Origin: QHXQ01 sp038322995
Lineage (GTDB): Bacteria > Acidobacteriota > Blastocatellia > Pyrinomonadales > Pyrinomonadaceae
Assembly: GCA_038322995.1 (NCBI GenBank)
Contig: JBBQGM010000022.1
Location: 1-55,016 of the forward strand
DNA length: 55,016 nucleotides
Reading direction: 5' to 3'
Of the stretch, positions 42,754 through 52,870 are shown piece after piece. A program made the translations under genes and the position numbers. The first letter of the stretch is position 1; each line of letters opens with the position of its first letter. Under the pieces are notes generated by a model, which had not been told where the DNA came from, made no database searches, and saw nothing but the letters and a program-made list of their open reading frames with translations.

Positions 42754-43530
42754 ATGTCAACAAAGCCTGCTATCAACAGAGCCAGACCCGACGCGGACGG
42801 CGATGAGCCGCAGGCGCAAGACCGTAAGCTCGCGCTGCTCGTGATCGAAGATGACGAGAACATCTCAACAGCCATCAGCGAATACTTCAATCGCGCCGGT
42901 TATGAGGTGGCGACGGCCGGCGATGGCGTCGCCGGCGTGCAAGCAGCGCTCGCGCACAAGCCCGATGTCATCTTGCTCGACCTGATGCTGCCAAAGATGG
43001 ACGGTCTCGCGGTCTGCCGCGAACTGCGCGAGAAAGCGCCGTACATCCCGATCCTGATGTTGACGGCAAAAGACGACGTGGTTGATAAAGTGCTGGGGTT
43101 GGAGATGGGCGCGGACGATTACATCACCAAGCCCTTCGCTTTCCGCGAACTCGAAGCCCGGATCAAGAGCGTGCTGCGGCGCGTGCAGACGGCCGCGCGC
43201 ACCGCAGGCGCGGGCGATGAAGCGCCCATCGTGCGCGGCAAGTTGCGCATCGATCCGGCGAAACGTGAGGTCTCGGTCGGCGACCGGCAAGTCGAACTGA
43301 CGCCGAAAGAGTTCGAGCTATTGCGCCTCTTCGCCACGAACCCGGGGCGTGTTTTTCCACGCAAATACTTGCTGGAAAAAATCTGGGACTATTCTTACGA
43401 AGGTTACGACCGGACGATTGACTCACACATCAACCGGCTCCGTTCCAAGATCGAAGATAACCCGGACAATCCACAGATGGTCTTGACCGTCTGGGGCATC
43501 GGTTACAAGTTCAGCGACGAGGGGCGTTAA
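42754..43530 (+). CDS. OmpR-family response regulator (orphan)
   Basis: 258 residues from ATG 42754. Receiver domain about 26-145 with acidic pocket EDD (32-34), phospho-acceptor Asp76 in ILLDLMLPKMDG, Thr104 and Lys126 in DYITKPF. Winged-helix domain about 160-255 with LTPKEFELLRLFATNPGRVFPRKYLLEKIW and the recognition part RTIDSHINRLRSKIE. The first 25 residues are an unusual charged extension. No histidine kinase is adjacent. Confidence 0.92.
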   Translation: MSTKPAINRARPDADGDEPQAQDRKLALLVIEDDENISTAISEYFNRAGYEVATAGDGVAGVQAALAHKPDVILLDLMLPKMDGLAVCRELREKAPYIPILMLTAKDDVVDKVLGLEMGADDYITKPFAFRELEARIKSVLRRVQTAARTAGAGDEAPIVRGKLRIDPAKREVSVGDRQVELTPKEFELLRLFATNPGRVFPRKYLLEKIWDYSYEGYDRTIDSHINRLRSKIEDNPDNPQMVLTVWGIGYKFSDEGR

Positions 43531-43767
43531 CCGCCGCTCACGTAAAAGTCGCCGAAGGGTAGTCCTCTCCAACGTTGTTGCCGCGACCAACCTTTAGCAA
43601 GGTCGCGCAGCGATCAATCAACACAGCGTAATCACTGAGCGTCAGACCGCTAGCGCCTGACGCGCCCGTCATCCGGCGACGCGCCAGCCGCCGGGCAACT
43701 CGCACACCGACCGCAAAACACGGCGCGCGGGCCGCCGCTGCCAACAGCTACATTAGGTTGAACTCTC

Positions 43768-46242
43768 ATGGGTGAACTAAGACTCCAACACTCCCGCCAC
43801 GTCCGCTATGGTCTCGCCATCGCTGGTCTCGCCGCCGGTCTCGCGCTTTGGCCGCTGACCGCGCCGCAGGCGCAACGTGGCGGCGGCGAAACACCGGTCA
43901 ACGTTACCGGCGTGACGACGCACCCGAAGGGCGGCGACGCGGTGGTCTCGATCTCCGGCGACAGCGCGCTCTCGCGGGCGCAGACGTGGCAAGATGACGA
44001 AGGCTTCCACGTGGTCGTCTACAAAGGGCAGAACGCCCTAAAGGGGTTGCCGCGCGGGGTCAAGGCGCGGCGCGTGGGCGACTCGCTCGAACTCATTGTG
44101 CCGGTCAAGGCGGGGCGCAGCGTCTACGTGCAGCCGCGCTTCAACCAACTCGATCTGGTTGTGGGTGGTGGGCTGCAAACGGGCGCGGAGACAAACGAGA
44201 GCGCGCGTCAGTTGGCGCATAGCGGCGTGGCGCAACAACCGCAAGCGATTGAACGCAACTCGCCGCTGCGCAAGGCCAAAGCGGCAAGCGAGCAGTTGGA
44301 CGGTGCAGGCGTGGGGCGTGAGAGCAACAGGCGGAAGCAGCCGGGCGTGCCGGCAGCCGCGCAAGCGCAGAGCAGTGCGGCGCAGGTCGGCCCAACGCAG
44401 GCGAACGCAACGGCCAACACGCAACCGCTACGGAACATGTTATCGGCTGTTAATCAAGCGGGCCCTGGGTTGGCGCAGGAGGGCCAACCGGCCGCGAATC
44501 AGCCAGTGCTGGCAGCAGCGCCACAAGAAAGCGCGCAACTGCCCGCGCCGCCGGCCGAGCAACCAGCGCAGGTGGCGGCGGACGCAACCGCCGCGTCAAC
44601 GTTGCCGCCTGCCGCGCTGAGTCTCCCGCTGCTGGCGCTTGGATTGTGCTTCACGGGCGGCCTCGTCGCGTTCTTCTTCATCTACCGGCGACAGCGTAAG
44701 CCGGATGAAGGTTGGGAAGATATCGCTGAAGCGGAAGAGGTCGCAACCGCATTGACGAAGGTGACCACGAAGACGCTCAGTAAGACGGAAGGGCGGAGTG
44801 CAGACTCGGTGCAGCGCCTTGAGCCAAACGCGCAGGGCGAGCGTCGTCAGTCGGAGCGGCGCGGGGGAAACCTTGGCCGCCGCACAGATGACAAAGCTAG
44901 CGGCGTCGCGCCGGTTGCGCTGCCCGCGCCGCAAAGTGGTGAGAAGCACGAACGTAAAGTTGGTTTTGCCAACGCGCTGCCCGCCGTCATTTATGGCGCG
45001 TACCGGATCGATCAGGAAGTAGAAAAACTTTTGCAGGGGCAGCCGCACAGCATCGAGGTGTTGGCCGCACGCGCGACGGATGATCGCCGCGCCGTCGAGA
45101 CTTCGCTCTTGAAGGCGCTGCAAGCGAATCAACTCGGCGCGACCGAGCAACGACGTGCGCGCGGCGCACTTGAAGAATATGGCTTCGTCGCCCGGCAGAG
45201 CGCGACCCTGCTGCTCGCGCCCGACGCTTACGAACGCACTTCCGCCGCCCGCGCGCTCGGCCAGGTCGGCTCGCCCGCGTCGCTGCCGTTCCTGCTCGAA
45301 GCCTTGCACGATCCGGAGGCGGTCGTCTGCACCGAAGTGGTGACGAGTCTCGGTGCGTTGGGGCTGCCGTCGGCCATCGGCGCATTGCTCGATCTCGCCC
45401 GGCGGCATCCGGAGTTGCCCACGCCGCTCTTAGGCCGCGCGCTCAGTGCCTGCTCGGTGGATTGCATCGACGTTTACCCGGAGGGCGGGCGCTTGCTCGC
45501 CGAAGGTTCATTCACCGGCGACATCGATGGGCTTGAGCCGGCCGGTCAGTTCGAGCAACTACCCGAATGGCTCGAAGACCCCGCGCTCGCCGACGCACTC
45601 GAACGGCTCGGCAGCGCCGACATAGCGGCCCGCACGTCGGCAGCGCAACAACTCGCGCAGTTTCAGGTCCGGCGGGCGGTCGATGCGCTCAACGCGCTGG
45701 CGGCCGCCGACGAGGACGCGACCGTGCGCGCAACCGCGATCACCAGTCTCGGCATCATCGGACACGAATCGGTGTTCGCTGCCGTGCTGATCGGTATGGC
45801 GGACGAAGCGCGCGAAGTGCGCGCGGCGGCCGCGCGGGCGCTCTCGCGGCTGAGCTTTGATCGCGCCGATGCTTACGTGCGTGTGATCGAGGCGAGCGAT
45901 GAAGAGACGATGCGGCGGGTCGCGCACGCCTGTGTCTCGGCGGGTCTGGCGACGCAAGCGTTGGGCAGATTGGCGAGCGAGGATCGGCGGCAGGCTTATG
46001 AAGCCTTCTCGCTCTTGACGCTCGTCCTCAAAGGCGGCGAGGCAGAGACGATTTTCGCGGCCGTGGAACGACCGGGCGAATTGCACACGCGGTTAGCGGC
46101 GGCGCGCCTGCTCGCTTTGCAGGGCCAGACGGAGACTGTCAAACGCCTGCGCCACGTCGCGCTCGGCGACGGCACCCCCGAAAAGCTGCGCAACGCCATC
46201 CTCGAAGCGATCTACCGCGACGACCATGCGATGGTTGAATAA
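43768..46242 (+). CDS. AMIN-like, single-TM, HEAT-repeat protein
   Basis: 824 residues. N-terminal signal or anchor helix (about 14-33), then an AMIN-like domain (about 43-140: PVNVTGVTTHPKGGDAVVSISGD). A Gln/Ala-rich spacer follows, then a membrane helix (about 288-310, LSLPLLALGLCFTGGLVAFFF). The cytoplasmic half (about 405-824) has HEAT-type repeats (ARALGQVGSPASLPFLLEALHDPEAVV). AMIN domains often bind peptidoglycan or secretion machinery, so a link between wall and cytoplasm is plausible but unproven. The next gene is a paralog of the same layout. Confidence 0.75.
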   Translation: MGELRLQHSRHVRYGLAIAGLAAGLALWPLTAPQAQRGGGETPVNVTGVTTHPKGGDAVVSISGDSALSRAQTWQDDEGFHVVVYKGQNALKGLPRGVKARRVGDSLELIVPVKAGRSVYVQPRFNQLDLVVGGGLQTGAETNESARQLAHSGVAQQPQAIERNSPLRKAKAASEQLDGAGVGRESNRRKQPGVPAAAQAQSSAAQVGPTQANATANTQPLRNMLSAVNQAGPGLAQEGQPAANQPVLAAAPQESAQLPAPPAEQPAQVAADATAASTLPPAALSLPLLALGLCFTGGLVAFFFIYRRQRKPDEGWEDIAEAEEVATALTKVTTKTLSKTEGRSADSVQRLEPNAQGERRQSERRGGNLGRRTDDKASGVAPVALPAPQSGEKHERKVGFANALPAVIYGAYRIDQEVEKLLQGQPHSIEVLAARATDDRRAVETSLLKALQANQLGATEQRRARGALEEYGFVARQSATLLLAPDAYERTSAARALGQVGSPASLPFLLEALHDPEAVVCTEVVTSLGALGLPSAIGALLDLARRHPELPTPLLGRALSACSVDCIDVYPEGGRLLAEGSFTGDIDGLEPAGQFEQLPEWLEDPALADALERLGSADIAARTSAAQQLAQFQVRRAVDALNALAAADEDATVRATAITSLGIIGHESVFAAVLIGMADEAREVRAAAARALSRLSFDRADAYVRVIEASDEETMRRVAHACVSAGLATQALGRLASEDRRQAYEAFSLLTLVLKGGEAETIFAAVERPGELHTRLAAARLLALQGQTETVKRLRHVALGDGTPEKLRNAILEAIYRDDHAMVE

Positions 46243-46246
46243 AAAG

Positions 46247-46330
46247 AGTCCACAGAGTCTGGAGAGTGCGGAGTAAAAGACAAACCGCTTTCGACTCCAG
46301 ACTCTCCAGACTCTCTAGACTAGAGGGTAG
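46247..46330. repeat. GAGTCTGGAGAGT-word hairpin
   Basis: AGTCTGGAGAGT words on the left pair with ACTCCAGACTCTCCAGACTC on the right, between the two HEAT-repeat paralogs. Same style as the other word hairpins. Confidence 0.65.
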
Positions 46331-46388
46331 AGGCTATTGCATAATGCGCCCGTCCGGCCACGCGCCGATCAAGCCTCGTGACACAGTA

Positions 46389-49300
46389 ATGCGCCAGCAA
46401 AACACCATGCCCCTGACTCAACGCTTACAGCACGCCTGCGCCCTCGTGCTTGTCGTCTGTGCGTGCGCGTTTGCCGCCCACGCACAACAGAACGACAACC
46501 CTGCGCCGGGCACGAAAGCACCCGCCAAAAACATCGCCGGCATGTCGAGCAGCGACGGCCCCAACGGCGCGAAGGTGACGATCACCTCCGACGGCGCGCT
46601 CAACGACTATTCAGCCTATCGCAGCGGCGACCGCTTCTACGTCGTCATCCCGCAGGCCAACGCGAAGGGCGTCGGCAATGTGCGCGGGCGCGGTTTCGAG
46701 GGCGCGCAAGTGTCCCGTCGTGGGCAGGACGTAATCATGTCGTTCAAACTGCAACCGGGCGCAACGGCGCGTGTGGATCAACGCTTCAACAAACTTGTCG
46801 TACAGTTCAACGCCGCCGATGTCGGCGCGCAAACGGCGACGCAGAACACGAATCGGCCGCCCGCGCAGCCTACGCCTGAACCGCGCGCCCAACCGACGCG
46901 CACGCCCGTCGAACTTGCGGGCACGCCGACCGCGACACCGGCCGCGCGCCCGACACCCGACACCAACAAACCGACGCCAACAGTCGGCAATCTGCCGCCG
47001 GGTGTTATCCCCACCCCGCTCAGCACGCCGCCGACCATAGCCCAAGCGTCGCCGACCGTCGTTGCTGTGCCGTCGCCGTCGGTCACATCGCTGAGTACGC
47101 CCGCCGCGACGCCGCAACAGATCGCGCAACTACAACCACCGCCGGCCGGGCCCATCACGACGACGAACGCACCCGCCCCGGCCACCTCAGTCGCCTTAGG
47201 CACGACCGTCTTGCGCAACTGGCCGTTGCTCCTCATCGCGCTGATCTTGCTCGCCGGGCTTGGTCTTTTCGTCTTCACGCGCGGCACGGAACAGCGCGAA
47301 GCGTTAGCGGCTGTGGGCGAACCAGCTTGGCAGCAAGAGACGCCCAAGCGCGCACTCACGGCCAAAGAAACTGTGCCGGTGGCGACGACCGCCGCCGCCA
47401 GCACGCCGCCGGTCGTTGTCCCCCCGCCCGTCATCGTCACGCCGCCCGTTAGCGTCACGCCGCCTGTTGCGCCCGCACCAACTAAGGCTGCTGCGCCGCC
47501 TGTCGTGGCCGCGCCGGTGACGAAGAGTGTGACGCCGCCCAAGTCCAAGAAGGCAAAGCGCGCCGCCCAGAAACGCGAAGCCGCAGCGGCCGCAAAGGCT
47601 GCCGAGTTGGTAGCGGCGAAAACGGCAGCGGTAGAGACGGAAGCGAGCAGCGCGCCGGCTACAGTTGAACCGGATATGACCGCCGCGACCATCGCCACCG
47701 GCGCGCTTGTCGCGGTGGGCGCGGGCGCATTGACGGCCGAGTCCGCGCCAGTTGTTGCTAACGCGGAGCCTGCGACCGAGGAGATGAGGAAATTATTGGC
47801 CGGCGAGGTTTATGACGAGGCCGTGATCGGCACGCAGGACGCAGGCCTACGGCGAGTCGTCGCGTCGGAATTGATGACGGCCCTTGCGACCGAAAGCGAA
47901 AGTGATCGCATCGAGCGCGCCCGTGCTGGCTTCGTCAAGCATGGCTATTTCGCCGACGTAGCGCGCGACCTGCGCACGGCTGAAGCGCCGGAGCAACGCG
48001 CCTCTGCCGCGCGCACACTCGGTCTGGTCGGCGACCGCGCGGCGACGGCCCATCTCTTTGCCGCGCTCGAAGACCCGGCCGCCGAAGTGCGGCGCGCGAG
48101 CGTCGAAGCCTTGACCGAGTTGCAAGACCCGGCGGCGGTCAGTCCGCTTGAAGCGTTACGCTGGCGCGAGACCGCACGCACTATCCCGCGCAGTCTCATA
48201 CAGACGGCCATCGAAGCCTGTGCCGTCGCCGCCCCGCTAGAGACGCCGACCATGCCGGCGGCGGAGTCGCAGGCAATCGAGTCTGCGGCAGTCGAGCTTG
48301 CGGCCGACGAGCCTCCGGCAGTCGAGCCGATAGCGTTTGCGCCGGTGATTGAGGCCGCGCCTGAGCCTGCGGTTGAACTCGCTGAGCCTGCGGCCGAAGC
48401 TATGCCGGACGAGACCGCGCTTGCGTTCGACGAGACGACGCAGGAGCGCGTGCCCGTTACGGCAGAGGCCGAGCCAGTCACGGCCGCATACGAATCTGCG
48501 CACATCGCTGCGCCGGGTGAGTCTGTCGAGGTCGAATTGCCCGCGGTTGTGAGCACATCGGAGGAACGCGCGCCCGCGCCAGTAATCGTATCTGACGAAA
48601 CGGCCGAGATAGTCCAACCTCCGCCTGAGCTTGAGAGTGCGCCCGCAGTTTCGGCAATGCTGGCTGAAAGCTCTGCGCTCGCGGCGACACTTGCGGTCGA
48701 AGCACCGGAGATCGAACCAGAATCGGCGCTGGCAGAAACAACGATTGAAGAAACAGTAAATACGGCCCCGCCGGTGGCGCTGGACGCATTCGCGCCGGCC
48801 CAAGTTACGCCGGAAGTGGTTAAGTTCGATGACATTGCGTGGCCCACGACCGAACCGGCCGCACCTGAAATTGCGCCGGGCGCGGATACGACTGATGCGG
48901 CCGACGAGCCAGCAACGCCGTTCGGCATAGAGTCGGCGACTTCGGTCGTAGCACCTGTAGTCGGCGCGGTGCCGGTCGAGAGTGTGGAGACGGCACCGGC
49001 GCTCATGCTGGATGAAGTTGCTCCGGCCCCGGTCGAGCTTGATGCGCCACCCGCACCGCACGAAGGTGCGTTCACGCTGACCGCACCGACGTTAACCGAG
49101 CAGCTTGCGGCACAGGAAATGGCGGCGACTGAAGAGACGAAAGACATCACCGAGTTCGTCATGACGCCGAGCGCGCCGGCCGCGGACGATTGGTTTGATA
49201 TTGAGGTTGACGAGCACAAGTCAGCCGCCGGGCCAGCCACAGCCAACGCACCTACATCAACAGCGCGCGGCGCATTCGACACCGAGGTCGAAGAACACAC

Positions 49301-50048
49301 GCCCGCTGCCTGGTCTATGCCTACCGAGGTGGGCGCAACGACCACAGGCGACGAAACAACCAGGGAACTTGAGCGGCTGACCGCGGAGCCGATTGCAGCA
49401 GCGGTTGCCGCCGCGCCGGCTGTTGGCGCGGGCAAGGAACTTGATCTCGCGGGCGCGGAAGAGGAACGGCTGTCGATCATCCCGAAGGCGATCCAACTGC
49501 GGCTGGAAAGCGATGATGCCGGCGAGCGCGCCGCCTCCGTGCTGGCACTCGCGCAACTCAACACCGACGAAGCGTTTCAGCAAATCTGCACCGCCTTCGA
49601 CGACCACGCGCCGGAAGTACGCGAAGCGGCGGCCCGCGCGCTTTACAGTCTGGCCGACGACCGCGCCGACTCGTTCACGCGGGCCCTGCGCGAAGCCGAC
49701 CCCGAACGTCGCCGGCACATTGGCGCGGCCATCTCTTCATCGGGTCTGGCCGATGAAGCGGTCAGCAACCTGACCGGCGAGAGCCGCGACAAAACTTACG
49801 ACGCCTTCTCGCTCCTGTTCCTCATGGCCAAAGCGGGCGAGACCGCGCCGCTTATCCACTCTATCGAGACGCACCCTGATAGTGAAGTGCGGCTGGCGGT
49901 CGTGAAACTGTTGGCCCTCAGCGGGCAGCACGAAATTCTGCCCTCGTTCCGCCGCTTGGCCGTGCGTGGCTCGCTGCCCACCGAAGTGCGCTCCGCCGTC
50001 ATGGAAGCCATCTACCAGATCAGCAGCCAGCCGCAGCAGACTACATAA
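46389..50048 (+). CDS. Giant AMIN-like, single-TM, HEAT-repeat paralog with Ala/Pro/Glu linker
   Basis: About 1219 residues from ATG 46389; open upstream to 46266 through the repeat, which I discount. Signal peptide (about 1-34, ending FAAHA), AMIN-like domain (about 50-140, ISGDGALNDYSAYRSGDRFYVVIPQ-type spacing), Thr/Pro-rich spacer, membrane helix (about 276-297, NWPLLLIALILLAGLGLFVFT). After one HEAT block (about 460-600) comes a 450-residue Ala/Pro/Glu/Val linker (about 610-1060), then a second HEAT block to the end (DERADSFTRALRE-like). C-terminal 80 residues align with those of the upstream gene (YDAFSLLFLMAKAGE against YEAFSLLTLVLKGGE), so the pair arose by duplication. Confidence 0.75.
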   Translation: MRQQNTMPLTQRLQHACALVLVVCACAFAAHAQQNDNPAPGTKAPAKNIAGMSSSDGPNGAKVTITSDGALNDYSAYRSGDRFYVVIPQANAKGVGNVRGRGFEGAQVSRRGQDVIMSFKLQPGATARVDQRFNKLVVQFNAADVGAQTATQNTNRPPAQPTPEPRAQPTRTPVELAGTPTATPAARPTPDTNKPTPTVGNLPPGVIPTPLSTPPTIAQASPTVVAVPSPSVTSLSTPAATPQQIAQLQPPPAGPITTTNAPAPATSVALGTTVLRNWPLLLIALILLAGLGLFVFTRGTEQREALAAVGEPAWQQETPKRALTAKETVPVATTAAASTPPVVVPPPVIVTPPVSVTPPVAPAPTKAAAPPVVAAPVTKSVTPPKSKKAKRAAQKREAAAAAKAAELVAAKTAAVETEASSAPATVEPDMTAATIATGALVAVGAGALTAESAPVVANAEPATEEMRKLLAGEVYDEAVIGTQDAGLRRVVASELMTALATESESDRIERARAGFVKHGYFADVARDLRTAEAPEQRASAARTLGLVGDRAATAHLFAALEDPAAEVRRASVEALTELQDPAAVSPLEALRWRETARTIPRSLIQTAIEACAVAAPLETPTMPAAESQAIESAAVELAADEPPAVEPIAFAPVIEAAPEPAVELAEPAAEAMPDETALAFDETTQERVPVTAEAEPVTAAYESAHIAAPGESVEVELPAVVSTSEERAPAPVIVSDETAEIVQPPPELESAPAVSAMLAESSALAATLAVEAPEIEPESALAETTIEETVNTAPPVALDAFAPAQVTPEVVKFDDIAWPTTEPAAPEIAPGADTTDAADEPATPFGIESATSVVAPVVGAVPVESVETAPALMLDEVAPAPVELDAPPAPHEGAFTLTAPTLTEQLAAQEMAATEETKDITEFVMTPSAPAADDWFDIEVDEHKSAAGPATANAPTSTARGAFDTEVEEHTPAAWSMPTEVGATTTGDETTRELERLTAEPIAAAVAAAPAVGAGKELDLAGAEEERLSIIPKAIQLRLESDDAGERAASVLALAQLNTDEAFQQICTAFDDHAPEVREAAARALYSLADDRADSFTRALREADPERRRHIGAAISSSGLADEAVSNLTGESRDKTYDAFSLLFLMAKAGETAPLIHSIETHPDSEVRLAVVKLLALSGQHEILPSFRRLAVRGSLPTEVRSAVMEAIYQISSQPQQTT

Positions 50049-50056
50049 AACCAGGC

Positions 50057-50118
50057 CAAGTGACAGGTGACGGGTGACAGGTTAAAATACCTGCCTCCCG
50101 TCACTTTTCATTTGTCAT
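50057..50118. repeat. GTGACRGG-word hairpin before uvrB
   Basis: GTGACAGGTGACGGGTGACA and downstream CCCGTCAC/TTTGTCA words form an imperfect hairpin (AGGT/ACCT core) ending a few bases before the uvrB start, so it sits in the leader and leaves no normal ribosome site. Confidence 0.6.
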
Positions 50119-50119
50119 C

Positions 50120-52108
<1,989 letters not shown>

Positions 52109-52153
52109 TCAGCATGGGTGTGCGACAATCTGCCGTACGGAAGGGGGCGCTTT

Positions 52154-52363
52154 ATGGCAAAGGTTATCGAACCGGAGAAAGATACAGCCGACACAAACCA
52201 GCACTCGGCAGAGGAAACAGCTAACGGCTCGATCTGGGAAGTGATCGATGAAATCATGCGCGGCGTCCCGGCTGAAGTCTTAGGCCAGTTACCAGCGGAC
52301 GGCGCGGAACAGCATGATCATTACCTCTACGGCTCACCCAGGAAAGTGGCGCGCGAGTCGTGA
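52154..52363 (+). CDS. Probable antitoxin of a VapBC-like pair
   Basis: 69 residues, acidic, starting at ATG 52154 after GGAAGGGGG. No clear DNA-binding fold, but ANGSIWEVIDEIMRGVPAEVLGQLPADGAEQHDHYLYG matches small partners that precede PIN toxins. Its stop overlaps the next start by GTGA, the usual coupling of such pairs. Confidence 0.7.
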   Translation: MAKVIEPEKDTADTNQHSAEETANGSIWEVIDEIMRGVPAEVLGQLPADGAEQHDHYLYGSPRKVARES

Positions 52364-52794
52364 GCGCTGTTTTCGTAGATACTTTCTACTGGATCGCCCG
52401 CATTGACCCGCACTACTGGATCGCCCGCATTGACCCGCACGATCAATGGCATCAGCGGGCCACAGAGATCAGCGCCGCTATAAATAACACTAAACTGCTA
52501 ACTACCGAGCCGGTGCTGATTGAGCTGCTGAATTACTTCTCAAACTACGGACCCGAAATGCGGCAAGCAGTGGGGCGCATTGTCCGCCGCGTCCTCAATG
52601 ATCCACAGGTTGAAGTTTTAGCTCAAACGCGCGCTGCCTTTTTAGCGGGCCTCGCGCTCTTTGAAGCAAGACTCGACAAAGGCTATAGCTTGACTGACTG
52701 TATCTCCATGCACGCTATGCGTGGGCGTGGACTAACCAACGTGCTGACGCATGATCACTATTTTGTACAAGAAGGTTTCGTCGCTCTACTTTGA
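52360..52794 (+). CDS. PIN-domain ribonuclease toxin with internal 9-residue duplication
   Basis: 144 residues from GTG. Acidic residues of the PIN site: Asp7 in VFVDTFYW, Glu50 and/or Glu55, Asp113 in YSLTDCISM, Asp132 in THDHYF. Residues 10-18 and 19-27 are identical (YWIARIDPH), the result of a perfect 27-bp tandem duplication at 52387-52413 and 52414-52440. The extra turn falls straight after the first catalytic strand and may weaken or kill the enzyme. Confidence 0.82.
   Translation: MSAVFVDTFYWIARIDPHYWIARIDPHDQWHQRATEISAAINNTKLLTTEPVLIELLNYFSNYGPEMRQAVGRIVRRVLNDPQVEVLAQTRAAFLAGLALFEARLDKGYSLTDCISMHAMRGRGLTNVLTHDHYFVQEGFVALL
52387..52440 (+). repeat. Perfect 27-bp tandem duplication inside the PIN toxin gene
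   Basis: Two identical 27-base units side by side, in frame, adding nine residues. No mismatch, so it is recent or a polymerase-slippage product. Confidence 0.97.
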
Positions 52795-52804
52795 ATCTGT
52801 CAAG

Positions 52805-52870
52805 GGGTGCGCCGTTGAACTGCGCGACCGCATCAAGTATCTACGTGAACGCGAGCTAACGATGATATGA
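52805..52870 (+). pseudogene. Second, diverged copy of the uvrB 3' end
   Basis: 52814-52870 reads VELRDRIKYLRERELTMI-stop in frame, against AELRDRIKYLRERELTMT-stop at the true uvrB end. Ten of 57 bases differ, mostly at third codon positions. Its TGA overlaps the ATG of the next gene (ATATGA), so this is probably the ancestral uvrB end left beside glcD when the toxin-antitoxin module came in. Confidence 0.85.

Noticed and set aside
47945..49564. Long antisense open frame (539 codons) rich in Ser/Ala/Val
   Set aside because: It is the mirror of the Ala/Pro/Glu linker of the HEAT-repeat paralog; GC-rich low-complexity coding DNA leaves stops rare on the other strand. No ribosome site or domain.
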